Origin: CAZLMG01 sp964560765
GTDB lineage: Bacteria; Bdellovibrionota_B; Oligoflexia; Oligoflexales; CAZLMG01
Direction of reading: 5' to 3'
Length of the DNA: 64,000 nt
Assembly: GCA_964560765.1 (NCBI GenBank)
Contig: CAZLMG010000006.1
Span: forward strand, 62,001 to 126,000
Position numbers and translations under genes: made by a program. Positions 8,395 through 17,887 of this stretch are shown here, one piece after another; position 1 is the first letter of the stretch; each line of letters opens with the position of its first letter. Under the pieces are notes generated by a model. That model worked only from the letters and a program-made list of their open reading frames with translations. It searched no databases and was not told the origin of the DNA.

Positions 8395-9738
8395 ATGAAA
8401 AAAGTACTGATTGCCAATCGGGGTGAGATCGCCGTCCGGGTGATTCGCGCTTGTCAGGAGCTTGGGCTGCAGACGGTCGCTGTTTACTCAACGGCGGATC
8501 GCGATTCCCTGCATGCAAAGCTGGCCGACGAGAGTATCTGCATCGGTCCGCCGCAAAGTGCGAAAAGCTATCTGTCGATTCCGGCGATTATGAGCGCCTG
8601 CGAGGTGGCCGGCGTCGATGCTGTGCATCCAGGCTACGGCTTTCTGTCGGAAAATAGTGAATTCGCGAAAGTCTGCGAAGAGTACAACATTACTTTCATT
8701 GGGCCGTCCTCGACGCAGATCCGCGTCTTGGGCAACAAGGTTGAAGCCCGCGCTATTGCCGAGCGAGCGAAGGTGCCGATGCTGCCCGGCAGTCAGGGGC
8801 GCGTCAAGACGTTCGATGAGGCCCACGAGGTCGCGAAAAGTATCGGCTTTCCATTGATTATCAAAGCTGCCGCTGGCGGCGGCGGTCGTGGGATGAAGAT
8901 CGTCAAGCATGCAGACGAGCTTTCCAATCAGTTTCTCATGGCCCAGACCGAAGCCGAAGCGGCATTTGGTAACGGCGACGTATTCATCGAGCGCTATTGC
9001 CAGCGACCACGGCATGTGGAAGTGCAAATCGCAGCCGATAAGCACGGCAATATCGTACATGTCGGCGAACGTGACTGCTCGGTGCAGCGGCGGCATCAAA
9101 AGCTGGTCGAAGAGTCGCCGTGCCCCGTTGTGGATGAAGACCTGCGCCAAAAGATTGGTGCGACTGCCGTTAGGTTGTGTTCGAGTGTCGGGTATCACTC
9201 ACTCGGCACTGTTGAGTTCCTAATGGACGAGGACGGCCAGTTCTACTTCATGGAAGTGAATACGCGAGTTCAAGTCGAGCACCCAGTTTCCGAGATCGTT
9301 TCGGGTCTTGACTTGATCAAGGAGCAGATTCATATCGCCATGGGAAAAAAGCTGTCGGTGAAACAAAGCGATATTAAATTGCAGGGCCATGCGCTGGAGT
9401 GTCGGATCAATGCCGAGGATCCCCTTAGTTTTGCACCGTGGCCGGGGCGCGTGACCGCCTATCATGAGCCGGGTGGACCAGGTATTCGAATCGATAGCAT
9501 GATTTATGCTGGCTACACGGTTCCCTCGAACTATGACTCGATGATTGCCAAGCTCATAACCTTTGGCAAAGACCGTGAAGAAGCCATAGCGCGCATGCGT
9601 CGCGCTTTGTCCGAAATGAAAGTTGATGGCATTCGAACGAATATTCCCTTTCATCAACGATTGATGCGTGATCCAGATTTCTGCAGTGGCAATATTTCCA
9701 CGCGTTTCCTGGAAACGTTCCTGCAAAAGGCCCGATAG
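8395..9738 (+). CDS. accC: Biotin carboxylase subunit of acetyl-CoA carboxylase
   Basis: ATP-grasp enzyme that carboxylates the biotin on AccB using bicarbonate. The start is ATG 8395, giving 447 residues, the normal length; a longer frame opening inside accB is not needed. Visible motifs: the N-terminal KVLIANRGEIA, the glycine-rich ATP loop (AAAGGGGRGM), the RHVEVQ stretch, and the metal/biotin site region EVNTRVQVEHPV. It lies seven bases after accB. The carboxyltransferase subunits AccA and AccD are not in the window. Confidence 0.97.
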   Translation: MKKVLIANRGEIAVRVIRACQELGLQTVAVYSTADRDSLHAKLADESICIGPPQSAKSYLSIPAIMSACEVAGVDAVHPGYGFLSENSEFAKVCEEYNITFIGPSSTQIRVLGNKVEARAIAERAKVPMLPGSQGRVKTFDEAHEVAKSIGFPLIIKAAAGGGGRGMKIVKHADELSNQFLMAQTEAEAAFGNGDVFIERYCQRPRHVEVQIAADKHGNIVHVGERDCSVQRRHQKLVEESPCPVVDEDLRQKIGATAVRLCSSVGYHSLGTVEFLMDEDGQFYFMEVNTRVQVEHPVSEIVSGLDLIKEQIHIAMGKKLSVKQSDIKLQGHALECRINAEDPLSFAPWPGRVTAYHEPGGPGIRIDSMIYAGYTVPSNYDSMIAKLITFGKDREEAIARMRRALSEMKVDGIRTNIPFHQRLMRDPDFCSGNISTRFLETFLQKAR

Positions 9739-9773
9739 GTGCCTCCGCGGTTCTTGAGCCTTGGGGAGACGGC

Positions 9774-10889
9774 ATGGTAGCTGGTCTTGATAAGCTTCTC
9801 GAGCGCATCGCCGCGGATCCAGCGAACGCCATGCTCCAGGAACGCTACTTGGCGCTCGTGGTGGATGTCGATGATCGGCAACGTGCTGAGGCCTTGGTGA
9901 AGTTAGCGCGGGTTTTGGTCGATAGTGATCCCCATGAAGCCATGCGCTTGGCGCACTTAGTCTTCGACTGGGACCGGTCCTTTTTCCCTGCTTTGGAAGT
10001 TATGGCCTTGGCATTTACTGCCCTGGGTCGCTTCGGCAAGGCAGAAGTGATTCAAAACGAAATTCGTAAATTGCAGGATTTGCAGGCCCAGGCGTCGGCA
10101 GACGTCTCCCTGGACGAGCCATTGAGCGCGCCGCTACGGCTGCAGCGAAGCGCAATAACGCCGCCCCCACCGCCCGATCCCAATAAGAGCTGGTTCGAGG
10201 ACTTGAGTGAGTCGCAAGAAGATGCCATGGTGAACGCCACTTGGGGCGAACCGGTGCCAATTCATGAGTTGAAGTGGAGTGGCATTGCACCAGCAGGTCC
10301 GATGGAGGTGCCGCCTTCACCAAAGCAAGCCACACCGCGAGAAGAAACCGTAGTTGGAGCGATGCGTCGTTCCAGCGAGCCTCCACTAGACCTGAAGAAA
10401 ACGACGGTGATTCCGTCCAGGGATAGCAATTCACAACATCAAGCTCTGCTGGGCGAACTCTTTGATTACTACATCGAGCGCAATTTGCTGCAGCAGGCTC
10501 ACGACCTATTGATGCAAGTCGACGAGGTGTCGCGCCAAGAGCCTTGGTGGCTGCAGCGCTTTTCTACTTGGCGCGTGCGCCAAGCTAAGGAGAACCTCGC
10601 TGTCGCGACGGATCTGCCAGCCTCTGCACCGCAGGCAGCGGCATCCGGACCGCATGTTGCCTTTTGGCAAGAGGTGGATCGACTGATCGAACAGGGTCAG
10701 CTACGCTTTGCCTATTTGCAGATGCAGCGCCGTCTGGCGATGCACCCCGACGCCGATCTTGCCGAGGGAATCTGGCAGCGTCTTGAGACGCTGTTTGATC
10801 GGATGTCGGTTCAAGGCTTTCAATGGCAGGTCAGCGAGGGGCTGGAAGCGCTCGTTGCGAAGCTTCGCGAACCCCTGTTTCCCCGCTAA
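9774..10889 (+). CDS. Helical (TPR-like) protein with proline-rich linker
   Basis: A 371-residue cytoplasmic-looking protein. The N-terminal 110 residues and the C-terminal 150 are alpha-helical with TPR-like Ala/Leu spacing (for example ALEVMALAFTALGRFGKAE). The middle, about residues 125-225, is a Pro/Ser/Glu-rich linker with a TPPPPPDP run that would depend on EF-P. The family is not recognised. It lies 35 bases after accC behind a GGGGAGAC ribosome site, so it may be the last gene of the efp-acc transcript. Confidence 0.65.
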   Translation: MVAGLDKLLERIAADPANAMLQERYLALVVDVDDRQRAEALVKLARVLVDSDPHEAMRLAHLVFDWDRSFFPALEVMALAFTALGRFGKAEVIQNEIRKLQDLQAQASADVSLDEPLSAPLRLQRSAITPPPPPDPNKSWFEDLSESQEDAMVNATWGEPVPIHELKWSGIAPAGPMEVPPSPKQATPREETVVGAMRRSSEPPLDLKKTTVIPSRDSNSQHQALLGELFDYYIERNLLQQAHDLLMQVDEVSRQEPWWLQRFSTWRVRQAKENLAVATDLPASAPQAAASGPHVAFWQEVDRLIEQGQLRFAYLQMQRRLAMHPDADLAEGIWQRLETLFDRMSVQGFQWQVSEGLEALVAKLREPLFPR

Positions 10890-10895
10890 AATTCC

Positions 10896-13604
10896 TTAAC
10901 CGCTGCTGCCGTTATTGCCAGTTTTGGCGGATGAGTCGGCTTTGTGGGTGAGCGCATGCCTGCGGATCTTGACGCAGCGCTCGTCTTCTTGTTGCGCGAC
11001 GCGCAAGGTTTTCAAAGCGTAAGATGGTAGCTTCTTGCCCTCGTTCTTGACGAACCTGGCAAAATCTTCTGTGCTGAGTTTACTGCACAGAGCGGGCGCC
11101 AATTCCTCGGCAAAGGATTCCAAGGCGGCTTCGTTGTTCTGTTTGGCCAGATTCAGGACAGCCGCGAAATACCGTTTTGCAAACTGACCGCGCAGATGAT
11201 CTTGCCCATCAGGGAAGAGGGAGCCCATGATGGCCCGACGTTCCGCCAAAGAGTAGGATGTGTCTAGCTTGGTCACTTCCGCAAACCACTTTTCCTTTTC
11301 TGCAAGGTCCGGTCGGGCGGCCCGTGCCGCCAAAGCCGCCTGTCGGCCGCTGCTCGAAGGATCCACAGCCAACTCATCGTCGATCATCTTCTGGGCGCTG
11401 CCATAGGCAAAAGTGTTTAACTGGTTGATGATGTTCCAGCGTCGATCCTGGTCGGGAGTAAAGCCTTTGGGCACGTATTGGCGTTGAATGACGCGGGCCA
11501 GGCGTTCTAATGCAGTTGGCGTCTCGGCCAAGCCGACATGTGCATCAAACCACAATTTCTGTAGATCGGACCCCGGCTCAGCGCCCTCCATTAACTTCCA
11601 GATGAGGTTCTCCCAATCGGCAATCACGGTGCGGCGTTGTTCCTGCTGGGCTGTCGTTTCCTGTGGTAGGTAGTAGGCCAGCGATGGTGAATGGGCGCCA
11701 CCACGACCGTAGATGTTATTCACGACGGCGCGAGCGACGCCTATTTCAGTTTCCGCCGGCAAGTTGGCTTTCGCCAGTTCCCCGTAGCTCTGCACGGTCA
11801 ACTTTGCGTCACGTACCATGTCCCACAATGCGGTCCAGGTCATGCTGCGCAGCATGGGGTCTTCGATGGTACGCAGCGCCGCTTTTGTCGTGGCGAGTGA
11901 GCGCGCATCTAGTTCAACTTTCACGAAGTCGAAGTCTTGATAGTTCGGATAGGCCATGTCTGGACAGTCTTTGCCAATCGCATCTTTTACCGCTGTTTTC
12001 GCGCCTTGATAGGTGATGGCGATGTTGGAGTCCAGCTGCAGCTTGTTACCCGTCGTCTTGCGCAAGAGGGCAATCATGGTACGGTGGGCCCGTGCCTGCG
12101 TTTCGCCTGGCTCGCCTGATTGGACTAGGTTGAAGGTAGCAATTTTCCCGGCGTCACAGGTGAAGTCGGTTTTGACGGTATTGGTGCCGGAAGTTTCCAG
12201 CCACTCTTTGCTAAACGCGCTCAAGTCGCGCTTGGCCGCTTTGCTCAATGCGCCCATGAAATCAGGCAGCTCCGTATTCCCCCAAGCATGCTTTTGGAAA
12301 TAGTCCTGAACACCTTTCTTGAAAACATCTTCGCCCAGGAAGAAGGCTAGCTGCTTCAAGACTGATGCGCCTTTGCCGTAAGTGATGCCATCGAAATTGG
12401 CGAAGGCCTGATTGGTGTCCGGTACTTTGGTCGTGATCGGGTGCTTGGTGACAAGGCCATCTTCCCAATAGGCCCAGCCTTTGGAGTCAGCAAACGATAA
12501 CCAGGCCTCTTTGAATTCGGTGGCTTCTGCCAGGGCGACGCTGGCCATATACGTGGCAAAACTTTCGTTGAGCCAGAGGTCATTCCACCAACGCATGGTG
12601 ACGAGATTGCCGAACCACATGTGCGCCATTTCGTGCAAGATCACGTTCGCCATCCGCTCGCGCTCTTTGCGAGTCAGATCGCCTTTGCGCAGATAGCGCT
12701 CGGAGAAAGTTACGGCGCCGACGTTTTCCATCGCGCCTGAATTAAAGTCAGGGACGATGACTTGGTCGTATTTGACGAACGGATAATCGTGGTCAAAATA
12801 CTGTTCAAAAAACCCAAATCCTTGTTTGGTAATGGTCATCCAGAAGTCTTTGGGCACGTAGTTCTTCATGCTCTGTCGCACCATCAGACGCAGCGGAATC
12901 TTTTGAGCCGCATCTTCCCAGATATGGTAGGGGCCAGCGTGCAGCGGAAAGATATAGGTACTGAACTCTTTGCTTTCGGGAAACTCCCAACGCTTCACAC
13001 CTTTACTGATATCGGTGACGGAGGATTCGCGGACCGAGGTGACGACATGCCACTCTGCAGGAACGTTGGCCGACAGGGTATACTTTGCCCGTAGGTCTGG
13101 CTGATCGAATGACGGAAAAAATCGGCTGGCATCATACGGCTCGAAGTCTGTGTAGACATAGACGCGCTGGTCTTCCGGATCGACAAAGCGGTAAAAGCCG
13201 GACCCGTCGTTGCTGTAAGGGTGCGAGTAGTTGATGGTGACGGTGTTGGCACCCTTGGTCAGAAGCTTGCCAGGAACAGTGATGAAAGCACCGTTGTGAT
13301 CAAGTGTCGCTTCTTGAGCATTGACTTTGGCGCTGAGTACTTGACCGCCGCGCAGGTCGATGGTGAGATCTTTGGGGACTGAAGCTAACTGAAAAGACAG
13401 CGTGACATCGCCTTTAAACTCCGGATTCTCACCTTGGGCGGTGAGGTCAAAATCCATCTGATAGCGAACTTCGCTGACCCATTTTGCGCGTTCGCGCGCG
13501 TCCTTTTCCGTTAGAAAATCGCCGCTGGCGCGAGCGCCCAACGCGGTGCTGCCGGTCGCTATTGCGAACCAGGCGATAAAAATGAGGCTGGATCGAAACG
13601 CCAT
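10896..13604 (-). CDS. pepN: Aminopeptidase N-type metallopeptidase (family M1), exported
   Basis: Zinc aminopeptidase of family M1, 902 residues, with an N-terminal signal peptide (hydrophobic stretch to about residue 27), so it probably acts in the periplasm on incoming peptides. Substrate-binding GAMEN is at 290-294; the zinc site is HEMAH (324-328) plus Glu347 in NESFA. A leader of beta-strands precedes and a long helical C-terminal domain follows, as in ERAP/PepN-type enzymes. AAAGGGGA lies just before the ATG. Being exported distinguishes it from the cytoplasmic E. coli PepN. It converges with the TPR-like gene, six bases apart. Confidence 0.93.
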   Translation of the reverse strand: MAFRSSLIFIAWFAIATGSTALGARASGDFLTEKDARERAKWVSEVRYQMDFDLTAQGENPEFKGDVTLSFQLASVPKDLTIDLRGGQVLSAKVNAQEATLDHNGAFITVPGKLLTKGANTVTINYSHPYSNDGSGFYRFVDPEDQRVYVYTDFEPYDASRFFPSFDQPDLRAKYTLSANVPAEWHVVTSVRESSVTDISKGVKRWEFPESKEFSTYIFPLHAGPYHIWEDAAQKIPLRLMVRQSMKNYVPKDFWMTITKQGFGFFEQYFDHDYPFVKYDQVIVPDFNSGAMENVGAVTFSERYLRKGDLTRKERERMANVILHEMAHMWFGNLVTMRWWNDLWLNESFATYMASVALAEATEFKEAWLSFADSKGWAYWEDGLVTKHPITTKVPDTNQAFANFDGITYGKGASVLKQLAFFLGEDVFKKGVQDYFQKHAWGNTELPDFMGALSKAAKRDLSAFSKEWLETSGTNTVKTDFTCDAGKIATFNLVQSGEPGETQARAHRTMIALLRKTTGNKLQLDSNIAITYQGAKTAVKDAIGKDCPDMAYPNYQDFDFVKVELDARSLATTKAALRTIEDPMLRSMTWTALWDMVRDAKLTVQSYGELAKANLPAETEIGVARAVVNNIYGRGGAHSPSLAYYLPQETTAQQEQRRTVIADWENLIWKLMEGAEPGSDLQKLWFDAHVGLAETPTALERLARVIQRQYVPKGFTPDQDRRWNIINQLNTFAYGSAQKMIDDELAVDPSSSGRQAALAARAARPDLAEKEKWFAEVTKLDTSYSLAERRAIMGSLFPDGQDHLRGQFAKRYFAAVLNLAKQNNEAALESFAEELAPALCSKLSTEDFARFVKNEGKKLPSYALKTLRVAQQEDERCVKIRRHALTHKADSSAKTGNNGSSG

Positions 13605-13737
13605 GTCGAGTCCCCTTTCTAGGTGTCATCAGAAGGGAGTACGATAGCGGCATTTGCGCTTTGGCGCACCAGAAAATGCGGGATTTTGGCCGCGTACTGG
13701 GTGGCAGCGCGCGGCGGTGTCACGGATGAGGTAAGAT

Positions 13738-14058
13738 TTACTTTACGCCCGCCAAGAACTGGGAAATTTGCTTAATTTCCGCATCGGTCAGAGTCATGAC
13801 AAACGGCTTCATAGCAGCTGTTAAGCCATTGGCGCGTTTGCCAGATTTGATGTCGAGAGTTTGAGCTTCGAGATAGGCAGCGTTTTGGCCCGATAGCTTG
13901 GGATAATTGGGAGCGATGGGGGCCTTGCCATCGGCGCCATGGCAAGTATGGCAGTTTTTGGCGGTGTACAGCGCCTTGCCGTCAGCCAAGACTGCTGTGC
14001 CGTGTGCAGCAGCGCTGCCGATGATCAGTGCAGAAATCGTCGAGCGTAAAACTTTCAT
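13738..14058 (-). CDS. Small class I cytochrome c (c553-like)
   Basis: A 106-residue periplasmic electron carrier: a signal peptide ending near ALADG, one haem-binding CHTCH at 36-40, the PKLSGQNAAYL segment typical of c553/c4-type domains, and probable axial Met83 in the MKPFV loop, followed by the C-terminal helix. The start at 14058 is chosen because GGAGG lies eight bases upstream; the longer frame is not needed. No oxidase or reductase partner is adjacent. Confidence 0.9.
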   Translation of the reverse strand: MKVLRSTISALIIGSAAAHGTAVLADGKALYTAKNCHTCHGADGKAPIAPNYPKLSGQNAAYLEAQTLDIKSGKRANGLTAAMKPFVMTLTDAEIKQISQFLAGVK

Positions 14059-14115
14059 AACAAGATCCTCCAAGGGGGGCAGGGAACAAACCAATCAGTG
14101 CCAAGATTCTACCGC

Positions 14116-14144
14116 AAAAGAAAAGGCACCAACAACGTGGTGCC
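14116..14144 (-). terminator. Rho-independent terminator after the papain-like lipoprotein gene
   Basis: Read on the minus strand, a 7-bp perfect stem (GGCACCA, 6-base loop) is followed by a T-rich tract (TTTTCTTTT). It lies 26 bases beyond the stop of the gene at 14170-15486. Confidence 0.8.
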
Positions 14145-14169
14145 CTGCCTGATACTCCTGGATGGTTAA

Positions 14170-15486
14170 CTAGTCAACAAATCGCCAAGCATAAGCGTGA
14201 TTTCCCAAGTATTTCGCCCAGTCATAGGAGTGTTTGACGATGCGCTTGGAATAGGGGCGCTCCTCGCCCACATGTCCGGGAATGTAGTCGTATTCAGGCT
14301 CCGCGGTGCCCTCGTAAATGGAGTCGCGGACGTAAAACACACCCCGGCTTCGGCAGCCGCCTTGCGCCGCCATAGCCGCCTTCACCTTGTTTACCAGCTT
14401 CGGGTTTTGGCTGAGCATGCTGCGATTAAACTCGTCGACAAACGGACAGCCGTTTGTGGGTGCGTTGTCATCAAAGCCGACGATAATGGCTGCATGCCAG
14501 TACCCATAGTGGTTATAGATGAACGTTACTGGCCTCTTTTGTAACAGTTTGCGTTTAATCGCTGTTATCACGCTTTCATCCATGATGCCGACGTTCCATT
14601 GATTGTGTTCGGGATCGACGAACAGCAAGTCTCGCTCGAGCGTGGGAATTTCGACCAGTTTTTGCTGCAAGCTGGCGCTGTAGTCGTCAATCCAGTTGTA
14701 CTCGGTACCGAAAATCGCGCCAGGCTCGCCGGGAGTTGCCCGTACCCATTGGCCATCGTCTTGCCGCGACCAGCCCTTGGTGTACCGATACGTTCTGTTA
14801 AGTAGGGCTCCACCTTCCTTATTGAATAGGTAGCCCGTATCTGTGCGCCAATTGCGCGCGCTGTGGTTATAGCTGGCGTTTATCAGAAATCGTTCGGAGA
14901 TATCTGTTGGTCCGTCCAGCAGAGCCTCGGAGTGGTGGCGTTGTAGACGCTGGTTCAGCAGGAGCTCGACGGTGCCTGTGGTTGCCATGAAGAGGCACGT
15001 GCCGCCTTCCTCTTGGTTGGGTGCCGGCAAGACAAAGTCCACCAACGACGTTTCGGCGGAGTCATGGCCTGAAGAATCCCAAGTGGTGCGCCAGTCCAAG
15101 TGCAGGCCGATCACGGGGTCTTCGCCGGGGATATCGGTGGGCATGCGGCTGATGCTAGCTTCGCAAGAATCTAAGCCAGCGTCAGCGCAGAGCTCCATGG
15201 TGCCGTGGTCATTGATGTGGCCGACGGACACTTTCTCGTCGCCGCGAGACCACAGAACTTCTGTCCCATGAATCTCAAGGTCGCCGGCATAGATTTGCGC
15301 CACTGGAGCGCCGCTGCTGACTTGAGCAGTTAGAGACGCGCCATTTCGAGAGCTGAAAAAGGAGAGTGGCTGCGTCAAAGGGCGGGCCCCTAGTCGGTCC
15401 AGCTGCACCGTCGTAACCTGTGGCTGCCCACAAGAAGTAACCATAACCAAAAGAGCAAGCCAGGGCATCAAAGACAGACGTCGCAT
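14170..15486 (-). CDS. Lipoprotein with papain-like (C1) fold signature
   Basis: A 438-residue lipoprotein: hydrophobic leader and lipobox VTSC (Cys19). A central part resembles peptidase C1: Gln158 is six residues before Cys164 (QEEGGTC, as in the papain oxyanion Gln-Cys spacing), and His331 lies in YWHAAIIVGFDD, matching the His-Ala-val-val-G-aromatic-D pattern of the family. The catalytic Asn is less clear. Several extra cysteines and an Asp/Glu-rich N-terminal half of about 140 residues are unassigned. It could be an active surface cysteine protease or a non-catalytic relative. It does not share close sequence with the other C1 protein at 25692-26993. Confidence 0.65.
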   Translation of the reverse strand: MRRLSLMPWLALLVMVTSCGQPQVTTVQLDRLGARPLTQPLSFFSSRNGASLTAQVSSGAPVAQIYAGDLEIHGTEVLWSRGDEKVSVGHINDHGTMELCADAGLDSCEASISRMPTDIPGEDPVIGLHLDWRTTWDSSGHDSAETSLVDFVLPAPNQEEGGTCLFMATTGTVELLLNQRLQRHHSEALLDGPTDISERFLINASYNHSARNWRTDTGYLFNKEGGALLNRTYRYTKGWSRQDDGQWVRATPGEPGAIFGTEYNWIDDYSASLQQKLVEIPTLERDLLFVDPEHNQWNVGIMDESVITAIKRKLLQKRPVTFIYNHYGYWHAAIIVGFDDNAPTNGCPFVDEFNRSMLSQNPKLVNKVKAAMAAQGGCRSRGVFYVRDSIYEGTAEPEYDYIPGHVGEERPYSKRIVKHSYDWAKYLGNHAYAWRFVD

Positions 15487-15792
15487 ACGTTGGTCCTCGT
15501 TGTGAGCTAGTGCAATGTTGAAATAGTCAAGGGAATTGGGCCATGTTTCTGAAATTTCTTATAGAGCCAATTTGGCTGGTGTGCAAGCAATTAACTGGAT
15601 CTTTTTACCCGTATTGGACTCAGGGCTGGGAACGCTCCCGGTTTGTTAAAAAATGGCAAAGATCGGCTTAAGCGTTGTCGAGATATCGCTCTTAGTGCCC
15701 TTTCATGTTGTAGGTTTTTTTGCACCATGCTACCTGCCCCGCGTGATCACATCTTGACGAGTATGGGACGTAACAAATCAAAGGGGGGTTCT
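15487..15792. other. Divergent intergenic region
   Basis: 306 bases between two exported-protein genes. It holds a perfect 6-bp inverted repeat around one base (AGCCAA-T-TTGGCT, 15565-15577), which could be an operator, and a ribosome site AAAGGGGGG just before the right-hand gene. No clear -35/-10 pair and no RNA gene were seen. Confidence 0.5.
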
Positions 15793-16521
15793 ATGCAAGG
15801 CAGACACGCAATGATCGGGTTCGTGACAGTCATGTTGATGGGCGTTCAAGCGCAGGCTGACGTGCCCAGTCTGCAGCCAGCTGCGGATGAAGAGATCAAG
15901 GTCTATTCACAAGAGGTGCTCACCAGCAAAGTGATGCTGGACCGGGTTTACACCTGGAATGACGCCCAGTCGTATGTTGCAGAGCGCCGAATGGATCTTG
16001 TAGATGACAAGTTGGGTCAGGCAGAAGTGGCACTCGACAAAATTATCAACATGGGTAACAAAGTTTGGGCAGTCATCGCTAAGAATCAACCCGTTGTAAA
16101 CATTCAGTACGCATATGCGAATGCCTTACCGGAAGGAGTCCGTGGCGCCGGTGACCTTGATGGTTTTTCTGAGTTGCAGTATCGGACTTACCGTTACTGG
16201 GGCAAGAATCCATATGGTATGACGGTATTCGATGTGACTTACACAGTCGTGCATCGGTACGGCGGCCAGTACAACGGACAAGGTCGATACATTGAGGCGG
16301 CGGCGGTTTTGCCACAAGACGTCTCGGTGCTTTGGGGCTATACTCTGGGTCTGAGCGTGGAAAAGGTGTCGACGGTTAATGTTGGGACTGCGGCGGCGCC
16401 GGTGGCGTCGTTGGGCCTGGAATTAGCTATCGAGGTTTCTACAGTCATCAAGAAATCACGTGTCCGGCGGTTATTTGAAGTGCGTGGCGATTCGGCCCGT
16501 GCCCGCGAGATCGGAATCTGA
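15793..16521 (+). CDS. Exported protein of unknown function
   Basis: A 242-residue protein with a signal peptide ending near AQAD. The start at 15793 follows AAAGGGGGG by four bases; the longer open frame from 15643 lacks a site. The mature part begins with a helical segment and continues with alternating strands around a FDVTYTVVHRYGG core, a GRYIEAAAVLP strand and a C-terminal strand-rich segment. This looks like a soluble beta-sandwich or jelly-roll periplasmic protein. Family not recognised. Followed by a strong terminator, so it is transcribed alone. Confidence 0.6.
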   Translation: MQGRHAMIGFVTVMLMGVQAQADVPSLQPAADEEIKVYSQEVLTSKVMLDRVYTWNDAQSYVAERRMDLVDDKLGQAEVALDKIINMGNKVWAVIAKNQPVVNIQYAYANALPEGVRGAGDLDGFSELQYRTYRYWGKNPYGMTVFDVTYTVVHRYGGQYNGQGRYIEAAAVLPQDVSVLWGYTLGLSVEKVSTVNVGTAAAPVASLGLELAIEVSTVIKKSRVRRLFEVRGDSARAREIGI

Positions 16522-16543
16522 GTTTCCCTGGGTGACTAGGCCG

Positions 16544-16575
16544 ACGGCGGAACGGGACGGTTCCGCCGTTTTTTG
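16544..16575 (+). terminator. Rho-independent terminator
   Basis: A perfect 10-bp stem (16544-16553 with 16560-16569, six-base loop) ends in a run of six T. It closes the exported-protein gene before the dCMP deaminase gene. Confidence 0.9.
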
Positions 16576-16591
16576 TTTCATGAGGAGTGTC

Positions 16592-17146
16592 ATGTCCGAA
16601 CTTACTTCCGATCCAAAGTGGCGGGTGAATTTTGTTCCGGTCCAAGCGAACATCAATTGGGACGAGTACTTTATGCTGCAGGCCATGATCGCCAGTTTTC
16701 GCAGCAAGGATCCGCGCACCAAAGTCGGTTGTGTTTTTGTGGATGAAAACAACCGCCAGGTCACGATGGGCTATAACGGCGCCATCGCCGGCATTGATGA
16801 GTCGAAAATTCCTTGGGGTCACGATCGCTCCGTGCCACTTGAGTACCAAAAATACGGCTACGTCATGCACAGCGAAGCAAATGCGATCGTGCATTGTTCG
16901 CGTAGCTTGGCGGGAACCCGCGGTTACGTCACGTTGTTTCCTTGTAACGAATGCGCAAAATTGATCGCCAGTCAGCGAGTGGCCGAGGTGATTTATCTTT
17001 CGGACAAGTATGCTGGTACGCCGGAAAACAAGATCGCCAAACATATCTTTGATCTTGCCGGGGTGAAATATCGGCAGCTGGCCATGACCGACAATCTTTT
17101 CGATAGGCTCAATGACTACCTGCGCGGCATGGTGCAGGATCTTTAG
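16592..17146 (+). CDS. Deoxycytidylate (dCMP) deaminase family protein
   Basis: Zinc enzyme converting dCMP to dUMP, the source of thymidylate. At 184 residues it has the cytidine-deaminase core: zinc ligand His93 and proton-shuttle Glu95 in HSEAN, then PC-x2-C with Cys118 and Cys121, and an N-terminal KVGCVFVD strand. The ATG at 16592 is preceded by GAGGAG, and lies after the terminator of the gene before it, so it has its own signals. Closest in pattern to ComEB/dCMP deaminases; allosteric residues were not checked. Confidence 0.9.
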   Translation: MSELTSDPKWRVNFVPVQANINWDEYFMLQAMIASFRSKDPRTKVGCVFVDENNRQVTMGYNGAIAGIDESKIPWGHDRSVPLEYQKYGYVMHSEANAIVHCSRSLAGTRGYVTLFPCNECAKLIASQRVAEVIYLSDKYAGTPENKIAKHIFDLAGVKYRQLAMTDNLFDRLNDYLRGMVQDL

Positions 17147-17150
17147 GCAC

Positions 17151-17176
17151 AAAAAAGCCACGCGGTTCCGCATGGC
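17151..17176 (-). terminator. Terminator of the methyltransferase-like gene
   Basis: On the minus strand a hairpin of about eight pairs with one mismatch (17157-17176) is followed by six T (17156-17151). It lies just past the stop at 17199 and just after the convergent deaminase gene. Confidence 0.65.
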
Positions 17177-17198
17177 CTTGTTCGATTATCCGACCCGC

Positions 17199-17819
17199 TT
17201 AACCACCAACCAACAAGATGGCCAGAAGTACAGCGCCAATCGCTGTCAGAGTTCGGCGCTCGCTGTGCAAGGCCGGTCCGAAGGTATCGGGCCAATCAAG
17301 TTCGCTTGGGTTAGGGAAACGAGTGGGTACCCATGGTGGAACCGATTGACGGTACTCGTCGTACTCGGTGCCAAAACGCTGTAAGAGAAGATGCTCTTCA
17401 TACTTGACGATGAAATAGTATTGAGCAGCAAACATCAGCACGGTCAGGACCACTACGGCCGTGGAGCCGCTATATACCGCCAAGCCACCCGAGATGAAAA
17501 AGTTGCCAACATAAAGAGGATTGCGAACCAGCGAGAAAGGGCCGGTGCGGACCAAATCCGAGCCGAGGTTGCCTTTTCGTGTGCGTGAGATGGAGCCGAT
17601 GAATGCGACGCTGTAAATGCGGATCAGCTCGCCGCCGATGGTAAACAGCAGGCCGAGGGTAGCAGAAAGGGCAGTTGGTTCCGCAAAGAAGAGCATGATG
17701 ATGATCAGGGGAATGGGGGTGTAATCGCGATACTTGAACAGCCAAGCGCCGTACTGCTCGGCTTGTCCCAATTCGGAAACCCCCGGATCGCCGTCTTTCA
17801 ATTCATCCCAATCTGCCAC
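17199..17819 (-). CDS. Isoprenylcysteine/phospholipid methyltransferase-like membrane protein
   Basis: A 206-residue membrane protein of the ICMT/PEMT group, which use SAM to methylate lipids, isoprenyl-cysteine or related small substrates within the membrane. The signature is clear: LVRTGPFSLVRNPLYVGN in the SAM-binding region and a following EEHLLLQRFG with YDEYRQSVP. Three to five hydrophobic segments surround it. The substrate cannot be told from sequence. Transcribed toward the deaminase gene, from which it is separated by its terminator. Confidence 0.8.
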   Translation of the reverse strand: MADWDELKDGDPGVSELGQAEQYGAWLFKYRDYTPIPLIIIMLFFAEPTALSATLGLLFTIGGELIRIYSVAFIGSISRTRKGNLGSDLVRTGPFSLVRNPLYVGNFFISGGLAVYSGSTAVVVLTVLMFAAQYYFIVKYEEHLLLQRFGTEYDEYRQSVPPWVPTRFPNPSELDWPDTFGPALHSERRTLTAIGAVLLAILLVGG

Positions 17820-17887
17820 AGCCTACCTCCTCAAGCAGCCTTAGATCCCGCCATCACGCGCACAAAAAATCGGGAGCTCTTCCCAGA

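Noticed and set aside
16448..17173. Open frame of 241 codons on the minus strand
   Set aside because: It lies opposite the dCMP deaminase gene, whose zinc-site motifs are clear; the antisense frame has no recognisable protein.
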